Below, one piece after another: positions 1-6,660 of a DNA stretch of 7,107 bases (positions are counted from its first letter, which is position 1; every line of letters begins with the position of its first letter). Source of the DNA: Prevotellaceae bacterium (GTDB taxonomy: Bacteria > Bacteroidota > Bacteroidia > Bacteroidales > Bacteroidaceae); the NCBI GenBank assembly GCA_022508685.1, contig JAFLUS010000001.1, positions 1-7,107 of the forward strand. Direction: 5' to 3'. The notes under the pieces were generated by a model that saw nothing but the letters and a program-made list of their open reading frames with translations, was not told where the DNA came from and ran no database searches. Position numbers and translations under genes: made by a program.

Positions 1-91
1 GCATAAACGTGAACACGCTTATGCATACGCCTGAAAACGCTTATGCGCACGCCTCGGAACGTTTATGCACACGCCGAAAACGTGTGTCGAA
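1..91. repeat. Degenerate 22-bp tandem repeat (about 3.5 copies), cut by the window edge
   Basis: Three consecutive units begin at 15, 37 and 59, each with the core ACGYTTATGC followed by a two-base variable step and ACGCC. A decayed fourth unit starts at 80. Units 1 and 2 match at 17 of 22 positions. Units 1 and 3 match at 19 of 22, with one base deleted in unit 3. The segment 1-10 (GCATAAACGT) is the exact reverse complement of 59-68, so the array also has an inverted component. Positions 1-24 form a near-palindrome with 10 of 11 pairs. A 6-bp stem with a 7-nt loop lies at 68-73/81-86 (CACACG/CGTGTG). It has no T-run after it on either strand, so it is not a convincing terminator. There are no unique spacers, so this is not CRISPR. 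It lies just downstream of the leftward lipoprotein gene. Its function is unknown and it may continue beyond position 1. Confidence 0.75.
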
Positions 92-109
92 AGGCAAAAT
101 GAAAATGGT

Positions 110-1681
110 CTATTGCTTGGGTGATGCCGCCGTATTTCCGTCGGGTGCAGTACGTCCTTTCGCGCCTTTTCGAGAGACGAAGCGAGCGGGCAGGGCGTCC
201 TTTTTGGCGGCTGCGGCAAAGGCTTGGGGCGAGACGGTGACAGGCTCCTTCATCAGTTCGGGAACATTGTAGGAGCGGAGGTAGTAGTCGTAGAAGTCGG
301 GGTCGTGCTGCGGCAGTTCAAAGGGTTTGTGTGCCTGTCCCTGCTTGTCGAAGTATGCGATGTAGAGGCGGCTGTAGTTGTTGTCGTCGCGGCGGCTGAT
401 GAAAATTATCCAACGGCCGTTGCTCGACCACGAGTGGTAACTCTCGGCACGTTCGCTGTTGACGTTCTCCAACTTGCGTGCCTGCATTGTCTGGAGGTCG
501 AGCAGATAGAGGTCGGCGTCGGGGTGCCACACGTGGAAGCACCCGAAGCGGCCTTGGCCGAAGAGGAGATAGCGCCCGTCGGGGCTGACGCGCGGGAAGG
601 TGGCGCTGGCGCCGATGCTGTCGACCTGCGTGGCGGCATAGACCAATTGACGCGGACCGAAGGTCTTGGTCTTTGGGTCGAAAGTCTTGCGGTAAATGTC
701 GTACTTAATCTCTTCGTAGCGGTCGATGACTTGTGTCTCGCGTTCGAGGGTGTCGCTGAATTCGAAGTGGGCAGAGCAGTAATAAAGGGTGTTGCCGTCG
801 GGCGACCACCACGGGAAGACTTCGAATTCGTCGTCGCGATTGGCGATGATGCTGACTTCGTTGTTGTCGACGTCGTAGAGAATGAGGTCGCTGGCGCTGT
901 CCTCAACTTCGATTTTGGCGAGGTCCTTGGTGTGGAACGACTGCCCCGTGTGGTTGGTGGAGTAGGCGATGAGCGGAAGGGTGGGGTGCCACGCGGGATA
1001 GACGCCGGCACTGATGGTGGAGTCGGTCTTGAGGTCGACTTTCTGCAGGTTTCCGTTGCGGGCAATCATCGTTCCGCCGTGTCCCTGTCGCATGTGGAAC
1101 TGCATGGACTGCGTGCTGTAGTTCTGATAGGCGTGGCAGTTGATGCATTGTCCGTCGGCTTCGGACGAGATAATCATGTTGTTGTAGATTTCGCGCTCGT
1201 CGAAGTTGGTGAGGTTGCGCTGGTTGATGCTGAGCATTTCGTAAGCAACGTAGGAAGGGGAGATGACGCGATAGGAGCAGTAGGGGTCGATGTCGTCTTC
1301 TGCCACATAGATGTTGAAGGGCTTGTATGCCGTCCATTTGCCGTCCGTATGTCCGAAAACCTCCACTTTGATGGCTTTACCGCGTGAAGCGGAAGTCATT
1401 GCCGTCCATTCCTTTTCATCAATTTGCACCTTGATGCCGTCGCCATAGGTGTATTGCGTGCCGTCGGCAGCGGTGAAGCGTGCCACGCATTCGTCAGCAT
1501 TGTCTGTCAGTTTGAAGTTGAGCGGTGCGATGTTCGAGGGGATGGTAACTTCGGTGTATTCGGGGAATATGGGTGGTGCAGCGTCCACGCTGACGGGGTT
1601 CGTCGGTACGGTCGGGTGGGTGGAGCAGGCAAACAGGGTGAATGCCACGATGCTGACCAACACGTTGTATATTGCTTTCAT
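110..1681 (-). CDS. TolB-like (PD40) beta-propeller lipoprotein with a CxxCH motif
   Basis: A 523-residue protein. Residues 1-18 form a signal peptide ending in the lipobox LFAC, so Cys19 should be lipidated and the protein anchored in the envelope. Residues about 45-127 look like a beta-sandwich domain. A helical segment follows and carries CINCH at 179-183, a haem-c attachment-type CxxCH, with Met193, Met197, His196, His201 and Met205 as possible distal ligands. From about 225 to 450 there are beta-propeller repeats of PD40/TolB type: WHPTLPLIAYSTN (231-243), WWSPDGNTLYY (291-301), VSPDGRYLLFG (365-375) and WSSNGRWIIFISR (418-430). The tail from about 485 is Ala/Lys-rich and probably disordered. 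The start is an ATG 18 nt after the stop of the upstream membrane-protein gene, with which it is probably co-transcribed. Haem binding is inferred from the motif alone; the CxxCH could instead bind a metal or form a disulfide. Substrate and role are unknown. It is not the TolB of a Tol-Pal operon, since no tol or pal genes are nearby. Confidence 0.85.
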   Translation of the reverse strand: MKAIYNVLVSIVAFTLFACSTHPTVPTNPVSVDAAPPIFPEYTEVTIPSNIAPLNFKLTDNADECVARFTAADGTQYTYGDGIKVQIDEKEWTAMTSASRGKAIKVEVFGHTDGKWTAYKPFNIYVAEDDIDPYCSYRVISPSYVAYEMLSINQRNLTNFDEREIYNNMIISSEADGQCINCHAYQNYSTQSMQFHMRQGHGGTMIARNGNLQKVDLKTDSTISAGVYPAWHPTLPLIAYSTNHTGQSFHTKDLAKIEVEDSASDLILYDVDNNEVSIIANRDDEFEVFPWWSPDGNTLYYCSAHFEFSDTLERETQVIDRYEEIKYDIYRKTFDPKTKTFGPRQLVYAATQVDSIGASATFPRVSPDGRYLLFGQGRFGCFHVWHPDADLYLLDLQTMQARKLENVNSERAESYHSWSSNGRWIIFISRRDDNNYSRLYIAYFDKQGQAHKPFELPQHDPDFYDYYLRSYNVPELMKEPVTVSPQAFAAAAKKDALPARFVSRKGAKGRTAPDGNTAASPKQ

Positions 1682-1699
1682 AGGTGTGATGCGATTGGT

Positions 1700-3718
1700 T
1701 TAGTATGAATGGATGTTGCGGCAGAAGAAGTAGAACCACCAGAAGGTGTCGCCAAACTTGTACTTGACGGCTTCGCCCACGTCTTCCGTACTCATGCCGT
1801 TGCGCAGGAGGTTCTGGGTTTCGATTTGGAACTGCTGGTAGCGCTTGACGATGCGCTCGGCATCGAACGGCATCGTGCTGATGTCGACATTGTGCTCAAG
1901 ATTGCCGTAGAGATAGGCGGCTTCCTGATAGTGGATGGGCATCTCGGTATTGGGATGCAGGGCGGCATAATTGAAGAAGCGCGGCCAAAAGAGTTGGATG
2001 TCTTTCTGCACGAGGGCATAGACGAGTGTTTGCTCTTGGAACTTGGGGTCTTTGTTGTGCGAATTGCTGAAATAGTTGATGATGTACATTTCGCAGAGCC
2101 CTTCGTCGCCGTCGAGCGTGTTGTTGAAATTGCGCAATGGTGCGATGTTCTTGTACTCGGTGCTGGCGTGATACAACTCCTTGTCCTTCACCATGGCAAG
2201 GCGTTCTTCTGCCCACGTGCGGTGGAAGGTGGTCTGGCGCAGCAGGTTGATGTACTTCATGGCAACGTCGTCTTCGCCGTTCAGCATGGCGGTACGCACC
2301 AATATCTTGAGGTCGTCGACGTCGAAACCAAACTCAACGCCGTCTTCGATAGCCCAACGGCAGGCGAAGTTGGCACGGCCGTAGTTGTAGTAGAGTTGCG
2401 TGCCGATGGTCTGCACCAAGTGGACGCCAAGCGAATCGGGGGCGTAGGGCGGTTCGCCGCTATTGTCGTACTTGAACATCTTGTTGCCGATGTCGCCCGT
2501 GTTCATCAGGGCGATGTTCTTCGACAGCACCATGTGCCGCGTCATTTTGCCGGGTGCGTTGGCACACTCGTCGAGCACGTCCTGCCAACGCGATTCGTCG
2601 ATGGCGCGGTGCATACGGAGTTCGGCGTGGAAATTGTAGTTGTCGAAATTGGCGCGGTCGGCAATGACATACATCGCAGTGAGCAGCAGAACGTTGGCAA
2701 TGCTCCAAAGGGTGATGTGCAGCGGCCGTATGCCTGTTGCCGTCGTCGTCTTGCTTTTGTTCACCTGAACGATAGCGACGATAGCACCTGCGAGCACAGT
2801 GGCAACGATGATGTAGAAGGGGATGACCTTCAGTTCGGAAACGAGCACGTCGTTCTGGAACAACGGAAAATTCACACACCATGCATCCTCAATGCGCATC
2901 CGCGTGTAGTGCTGATAATAGTAGAATAGCGGAACGAGAGCGATGGAGAGGATGCCTATAATGGCAGTCGTGCCAGAGGATACCAATGCCTTCCAACGCG
3001 GTTTATCAGTATCGGGGGATTGATGTATCAGTCCAACGCCGTCGGCAACGGCGAACAGCGACATGGCCAGTGTGCCCAACAATGCCCACGAACCGATGAG
3101 CGGATAGGCTACAATCGTCCACGCAACGGCATACAGGGGCTTTCCATACCGCGAAGGTATGGCGCGGAACAGCCACAGCCCTGCCATCATCACGATGATG
3201 CTGATGGTTTGCGTAAACCAATAGCCGGGCATCTTGTGGTAGTAGAGCCAATAACCAATGTTGATTTCGGAGCAGAGCAGTGCTACACATGGGATGAGGG
3301 CGACGATGCTCCACGCAGGGCGGATGCGGAAAGTGCGCAGCATGAGAAAATAGAGCAATGCCCACAGCAGAATGAGCAGCAGACTGCCCACTTGCGGATA
3401 GTAGAAATACTGGGTGAGGTAGCAACCGAGCCATTGTGCCGCTCCGCCAGCCACCATCATGCAGTCGTCCCAGAACATCGACGTGCCGAGCCACAGCGAA
3501 TGTTCCTGTGCGGCATACAGATAGTCGGCGTTGCACACGGCGAGCAAATAATAGGCAATGGCGGCAAACACCGCGAAGAGGGCGAAGGGGATGCTGCGCC
3601 ACATCCACGGACGGATATTGACAAGGCGACTGCTCTGCTTTTTCGCTTTCGGAGCAGTGGCAGCGCCTTGCTTCCTTGCAGCCTCCTTGCCGTGGAGATG
3701 GGTCTTTTGTTTTACCAT
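1700..3718 (-). CDS. Polytopic inner-membrane protein with C-terminal helical-repeat domain (DUF6057-like)
   Basis: A 672-residue protein of unknown function. The first 42 residues are rich in Lys and Arg and should lie in the cytoplasm. Hydrophobic segments follow at about 43-62, 85-103 (weaker), 110-128, 136-150, 168-185, 195-226 (long enough for two), 246-268, 298-319 and 332-353, giving roughly nine or ten membrane spans. The remaining 320 residues (about 355-672) are soluble and mostly helical. Stretches at about 370-415 and 450-515 read like TPR-type helical pairs (for example RWQDVLDECANAPGK and DDVAMKYINLLRQ). I recognise the overall plan as the Bacteroidetes family DUF6057 from memory; no catalytic motif is visible. 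The ATG start lies 30 nt after the pyrD stop, and the stop lies 18 nt before the TolB-like lipoprotein gene, suggesting co-expression with both. A functional partnership with the lipoprotein is an inference from position. Confidence 0.85.
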   Translation of the reverse strand: MVKQKTHLHGKEAARKQGAATAPKAKKQSSRLVNIRPWMWRSIPFALFAVFAAIAYYLLAVCNADYLYAAQEHSLWLGTSMFWDDCMMVAGGAAQWLGCYLTQYFYYPQVGSLLLILLWALLYFLMLRTFRIRPAWSIVALIPCVALLCSEINIGYWLYYHKMPGYWFTQTISIIVMMAGLWLFRAIPSRYGKPLYAVAWTIVAYPLIGSWALLGTLAMSLFAVADGVGLIHQSPDTDKPRWKALVSSGTTAIIGILSIALVPLFYYYQHYTRMRIEDAWCVNFPLFQNDVLVSELKVIPFYIIVATVLAGAIVAIVQVNKSKTTTATGIRPLHITLWSIANVLLLTAMYVIADRANFDNYNFHAELRMHRAIDESRWQDVLDECANAPGKMTRHMVLSKNIALMNTGDIGNKMFKYDNSGEPPYAPDSLGVHLVQTIGTQLYYNYGRANFACRWAIEDGVEFGFDVDDLKILVRTAMLNGEDDVAMKYINLLRQTTFHRTWAEERLAMVKDKELYHASTEYKNIAPLRNFNNTLDGDEGLCEMYIINYFSNSHNKDPKFQEQTLVYALVQKDIQLFWPRFFNYAALHPNTEMPIHYQEAAYLYGNLEHNVDISTMPFDAERIVKRYQQFQIETQNLLRNGMSTEDVGEAVKYKFGDTFWWFYFFCRNIHSY

Positions 3719-3748
3719 AATATATGTATGTCTTTTTTCAGAAAAAAA

Positions 3749-4654
3749 TCAAACTACACCGATGATGTCGTCGAGCGTTTGGCAGCCGTGTGCATCGAGC
3801 CATTGGTCGATGCCTTGTGCTACCCGTACACTGACGGTGGGGTCGACAAAATTGGCCGTTCCAATCTGCACGGCACGGGCACCCGCCATCAGGAATTCGA
3901 TGGCGTCTTCAGCCGTGGCGATGCCGCCGAGACCGATGACGGGAATGTGCACGGCGTGCGCCACTTGGTGCACACAGCGCACGGCAACGGGCTTGATGGC
4001 AGGGCCGCTCAATCCGCCCGTACCGATGGACAGGCGCGGACGGCGACGTTCGATGTCGATAGCCATCCCCATCAACGTGTTGATGAGCGACAACGCATCA
4101 GCACCCGCACTCTCAACTGCACAGGCAATGTCGGTGATGCTGGTGACGTTGGGCGAAAGTTTGACGATGAGCGGTTTGTGATATACTTCGCGCACGGCCT
4201 TCACGACGTTGTATGCGCCGTCCGTCGTCACGCCGAATGCCATTCCGCCTTGCTTGACGTTGGGACACGAGATGTTCAACTCGATGGCAGGGATGTTGGG
4301 CAGTTCATTTATTCGTTGCGCACAAGCCACATAATCTTCTATCGTAGAGCCCGATACGTTGACAATAATTCGTGTGTCGATGTCGCAAATGTTCGGATAG
4401 ATGTGCGAGCAGAAGTAGTCCACGCCCTTGTTTTGCAGACCCACGCAATTCAGCATGCCGTGAGCCGTTTCCGCCATACGCGGATAGTCGTTGCCTTCAC
4501 GCGGATGGAGCGTCGTGCCCTTGACGATGATACCGCCAATGTCGGCGAGATTTACGAGGTCGGCAAACTCGATGCCGTAACCGAATGTGCCCGATGCCGT
4601 CAGCACGGGATTGCGGAACGTAATGCCTGCAATAGTAGTTCGAATGTCAGCCAT
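3749..4654 (-). CDS. pyrD: Dihydroorotate dehydrogenase class 1B, catalytic subunit PyrD (PyrDB)
   Basis: This FMN enzyme oxidises dihydroorotate to orotate, the fourth step of de novo UMP synthesis, in the cytoplasm. At 301 residues it has the usual length for the class 1 family. Visible motifs include ASGTFGYG (20-27), the substrate and FMN segment [11 protein letters not shown] (45-55), NCVGLQNKG (69-77), and [11 protein letters not shown] (127-137). In that last motif Cys130 is the active-site base that defines class 1, where class 2 enzymes use Ser. The FMN phosphate-binding loops [10 protein letters not shown] (213-222) and GLGGI (241-245) are also present. The electron-transfer partner pyrK lies immediately upstream with a 15-nt gap, which fixes subclass 1B (NAD-linked heterotetramer) rather than the fumarate-dependent 1A type. 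The ATG start gives [16 protein letters not shown], matching the usual family N-terminus. The gene appears intact. Confidence 0.97.
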   Translation of the reverse strand: MADIRTTIAGITFRNPVLTASGTFGYGIEFADLVNLADIGGIIVKGTTLHPREGNDYPRMAETAHGMLNCVGLQNKGVDYFCSHIYPNICDIDTRIIVNVSGSTIEDYVACAQRINELPNIPAIELNISCPNVKQGGMAFGVTTDGAYNVVKAVREVYHKPLIVKLSPNVTSITDIACAVESAGADALSLINTLMGMAIDIERRRPRLSIGTGGLSGPAIKPVAVRCVHQVAHAVHIPVIGLGGIATAEDAIEFLMAGARAVQIGTANFVDPTVSVRVAQGIDQWLDAHGCQTLDDIIGVV

Positions 4655-4669
4655 AAATGGGAGTGGATT

Positions 4670-5449
4670 TTACCAATTGAGTTGATGAATGTCGAAAACG
4701 GGACCTTCCTTGCATACACAGACGTTGCCGCGAATGGTCTTTTCCACGCAGCAAAGGCACGCACCAAGTCCGCAAGCCATCTGGTTTTCCAACGACACTT
4801 CGCAAGGAAGGTTCCGTTGGCGTGCATATTGCACGACGGCCTGCATCATCGGTTTCGGTCCGCAGCAACTGATGCGGTCGAACGCCGAAGGCTGTTGCAG
4901 CAGACTATGCTGCGTGACGTAACCACGTTCGCCTGCACTGCCGTCTTCCGTTGTCAGCCATACTTCACCATAGCGACGGAATTCGTCCACCTGCAGGATG
5001 TCGCCCGCACTGCGTCCGCCGAGCAGGAACGTCGGTACAGCAGCGTGCTCCGTGAGATACTTGCCATATTCAAGCAAAGGTGCAACGCCCACACCGCCGC
5101 CAATCAGCAACACACGTTCGCCTTGCTGCTCCACTGCACGGAAGCCGTTGCCCAAGGGAAAAAGTACGTTGACGTGGTCGCCCACTTGCAATCGTGACAA
5201 CTGCTGTGTGCCATTGCCTACTTTCTGAATGAGCAACCATAGTTCGTTGTTCGTTCTGTCGACAAAATGAATGGAGATGGGGCGGCGCAGATAGACTTGC
5301 GGATGTCCGTCGACCCGCAGTTCTGCAAATTGTCCGGGATGGATGAGGGGAAGTGGTGCGTCGTCGGTCAGTTTCAGAAGGAAAGCACGAGGATTGAGGG
5401 CTTTCACACCGACGACACGGAGGTCGGTTACCTGCATTTTCGTCTTCAT
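4670..5449 (-). CDS. pyrK: Dihydroorotate dehydrogenase B, electron-transfer subunit PyrK
   Basis: This flavin and iron-sulfur subunit passes electrons from PyrD's FMN to NAD+. From the ATG at 5449 it is 259 residues, the usual family length. In that numbering there is an N-terminal FAD-binding beta-barrel with RRPIS at 55-59, a nucleotide-binding motif GGGVGVAP at 117-124, CGPKPMM at 196-202, and a C-terminal [2Fe-2S] site. The site's likely ligands are Cys226, Cys231, Cys234 and Cys246, within MACGLGACLCC and VCKEGPVF. Two extra cysteines (233 and 244) lie in the same region. The frame stays open upstream to a TTG at 5470, but that TTG lies inside the predicted -7 promoter element, so I reject it as the start. 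An ATG at 5437 (255 residues) is the other candidate. It is the first gene of the leftward operon pyrK-pyrD-membrane protein-lipoprotein. Confidence 0.95.
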   Translation of the reverse strand: MKTKMQVTDLRVVGVKALNPRAFLLKLTDDAPLPLIHPGQFAELRVDGHPQVYLRRPISIHFVDRTNNELWLLIQKVGNGTQQLSRLQVGDHVNVLFPLGNGFRAVEQQGERVLLIGGGVGVAPLLEYGKYLTEHAAVPTFLLGGRSAGDILQVDEFRRYGEVWLTTEDGSAGERGYVTQHSLLQQPSAFDRISCCGPKPMMQAVVQYARQRNLPCEVSLENQMACGLGACLCCVEKTIRGNVCVCKEGPVFDIHQLNW

Positions 5450-5467
5450 TTCAAGAAAAATTTTATG

Positions 5468-5498
5468 CAAAATTAAAAAAGATTGCTGAAATGTGCAA
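5468..5498 (-). promoter_or_regulatory. Predicted Bacteroidetes-type promoter for the pyrK-pyrD operon
   Basis: On the minus strand the -7 element TAATTTTG, followed by C, occupies 5475-5468 and matches the Bacteroidetes consensus TAnnTTTG. The -33 element TTG is at 5498-5496, separated by 20 nt, which is the usual spacing. The expected transcript start is around 5460-5464, giving a leader of only about 11-15 nt before the ATG at 5449 (or about 25 nt before the ATG at 5437). There is no room for a riboswitch or attenuator, so any control would act at the DNA level or on the start itself. Confidence 0.7.
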
Positions 5499-5537
5499 TC
5501 ATTTCAGAAAAATTCGTACCTTTGCACCCGATTTCAG
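5481..5537. promoter_or_regulatory. Interleaved inverted repeats between divergent promoters (possible operator)
   Basis: Two perfect inverted repeats overlap here. GATTGC (5481-5486) faces GCAATC (5495-5500) across 8 nt. CTGAAAT (5486-5492) faces ATTTCAG (5501-5507) across 8 nt. A further ATTTCAG sits at 5531-5537, 30 bp after the previous copy, close to the expected tRNA transcript start. The first two palindromes cover the -33 elements of both divergent promoters, which is where a repressor or activator could act on both. No regulator gene is in the window, so binding is speculative. Short A/T-rich palindromes can also occur by chance. Confidence 0.4.
5492..5524 (+). promoter_or_regulatory. 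Predicted Bacteroidetes-type promoter for tRNA-Thr
   Basis: The -7 element TACCTTTG, followed by C, at 5517-5524 fits the consensus TAnnTTTGC exactly. The -33 position carries TGTG (5492-5495), one mismatch from TTTG, with a 21-nt spacer. Transcription should begin near 5530, leaving a 5' leader of roughly 35-40 nt to be trimmed by RNase P. The -33 element touches that of the oppositely directed pyrK promoter. Confidence 0.7.
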
Positions 5538-5568
5538 CAGCAGTCTTTGTGACGCAGGTGAATATCAA

Positions 5569-5641
<73 letters not shown>

Positions 5642-5646
5642 CAAAA

Positions 5647-5680
5647 AAAGAGTGCATCAGCCAATGCTGATGCACTCTTT
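5647..5680. terminator. Shared bidirectional intrinsic terminator between tRNA-Thr and the nuclease gene
   Basis: A perfect 15-bp stem (5647-5661 pairing with 5666-5680) encloses a 4-nt loop. It starts 5 nt after the tRNA and ends 20 nt from the stop codon of the converging nuclease gene. Seven A residues at 5643-5649 give the minus-strand transcript a run of seven U at and after the stem, so termination should be strong for the nuclease gene. The plus-strand side is followed by a less pure T-rich stretch (TTTCGTTGTTTCTTG), giving probably weaker but usable termination for the tRNA. Confidence 0.88.
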
Positions 5681-5700
5681 CGTTGTTTCTTGTCGAAGTG

Positions 5701-6636
5701 TCAGAATTTCCAAGCATTGATATTGACACTCTTCTCTACGGCATTTTCAAGCGCGTCGTTGAGGTTGCAGAAGAAGTCGATGCCGGTCAGTTCCTCCAGT
5801 GCGTCGATGCTGATGACGTGTTGCTTCATCACGTCGCCTGTGGGATATTTGTTGGTGTAGCCGGGATAGACTTTGTGTTCCATCCAAAAAGCGAGGGCTT
5901 GATAACTGCCGGATTTGGTTTCCGCCAAAATCGCCATGAAATAATATTTGGGCACTGCCACTTGCACGTCCTTTCCATTTACATTCTTTGTGGGGAACAT
6001 CCGGATGCGCTGATTGGTGAGAATGGTACCGCCTTTCGCTACATAGAGTGCCTTGTAGGTGTTTGCCCAATCGCGCACCTTGCTCTCAAAACCTGCCCAG
6101 TAACTGCCGTTGAATTCATAGATTTGCGGCGACATATTGCTCATGAGGAAGGTCAATTGGTTGGCTTCGGTGGAGAATTGTCGGTCTTCGGATGCACAAA
6201 GGTGTCCGCGAGTATAGCCTGTACCGCTATAGGCATTGGTGGGCAGACGCCACGAAGCGGGAAGGGTGTAATCCACATCCCATGCGTCGGTGCGTCCTGA
6301 ACGGGTTTTCTTCGTGCTGTCGTTGAAATGGAAAGCCACCCAACGGCTGTGCGTCGTTGCCGAGTCGAACTCCATGCAGTAGTCGAGAATCTTTGTGTGG
6401 TTCTCGTCTGTGAGATTGGCATAGTGAGTGAGGAAGCGCACGCCTTTGCGGTTTTTGCTCCATGCCGGCACTTCGAGGCGCATGGCATCGGCATTGCCTG
6501 TCCATGCGTTGCTGTTCGCATTGGCTGACGAACCACCATATTTGTCGTATGGGTCGTCGCTGTCGCATGACCAAATCATGCCCGACACGATGATGCCGAG
6601 CATGATTAGGAGATGTTTCATATTTGCTATTTTCAT
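5701..6636 (-). CDS. DNA/RNA non-specific endonuclease lipoprotein (Endonuclease_NS, NucA/Serratia type)
   Basis: A 311-residue Mg2+-dependent beta-beta-alpha-metal nuclease that should cut DNA and RNA outside the cytoplasm. Residues 1-23 form a signal peptide before Cys24 (MIWSC), a slightly atypical lipobox. The following DSDDP is acidic, resembling Bacteroidetes lipoprotein surface-export signals. The catalytic motif is TRGHLCASEDR at 142-152, with His145 as the expected general base. The family norm is DRGH; here Thr replaces Asp. NMSPQ (167-171) follows, then FNGSYW with Asn176 as the likely metal ligand and Glu184 in GFESKVR as the conserved acid, matching the order in NucA and Serratia nuclease. 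An in-frame ATG at 6621 would give a more typical 19-residue signal peptide (MKHLLIMLG...) and is a good alternative start. It lies 24 nt after the OB-fold gene and is probably co-transcribed with it. The nuclease assignment is firm; surface location is inferred. Confidence 0.93.
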   Translation of the reverse strand: MKIANMKHLLIMLGIIVSGMIWSCDSDDPYDKYGGSSANANSNAWTGNADAMRLEVPAWSKNRKGVRFLTHYANLTDENHTKILDYCMEFDSATTHSRWVAFHFNDSTKKTRSGRTDAWDVDYTLPASWRLPTNAYSGTGYTRGHLCASEDRQFSTEANQLTFLMSNMSPQIYEFNGSYWAGFESKVRDWANTYKALYVAKGGTILTNQRIRMFPTKNVNGKDVQVAVPKYYFMAILAETKSGSYQALAFWMEHKVYPGYTNKYPTGDVMKQHVISIDALEELTGIDFFCNLNDALENAVEKSVNINAWKF

Positions 6637-6660
6637 ATCATATTGTTGCGTTAGCGTCGG

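Noticed and set aside
68..86. Intrinsic terminator for the lipoprotein gene
   Set aside because: The 6-bp stem is not followed by a T-run on the minus strand, and it belongs to the repeat array.
1..91. CRISPR array
   Set aside because: The 22-bp units are contiguous with no unique spacers and no cas genes are present.
9..272. An 87-codon plus-strand frame starting in the repeat array
   Set aside because: Its N-terminal half is translated repeat sequence and the rest is antisense to the end of the lipoprotein gene. It has no promoter or ribosome site.
224..1387. A 387-codon plus-strand frame opposite the TolB-like gene
   Set aside because: It is a Val/Gly-rich shadow of the real gene, which has a signal peptide and PD40 motifs on the minus strand.
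1709..2929. A 406-codon plus-strand frame opposite the membrane-protein gene
   Set aside because: It is a Val-rich shadow frame. The minus-strand reading has clear membrane spans and helical repeats.
3738..3760. A promoter between pyrD and the membrane-protein gene, from minus-strand TAGTTTG
   Set aside because: It is one base short of TAnnTTTG spacing and I saw no convincing -33 partner, so it does not meet the consensus.
3020..5197. A 725-codon plus-strand open frame antisense to the membrane-protein gene, pyrD and pyrK
   Set aside because: It crosses three well-supported genes and their junctions. Its translation is low-complexity His/Arg/Ala-rich with no recognisable domain, as expected from a GC-biased shadow frame.
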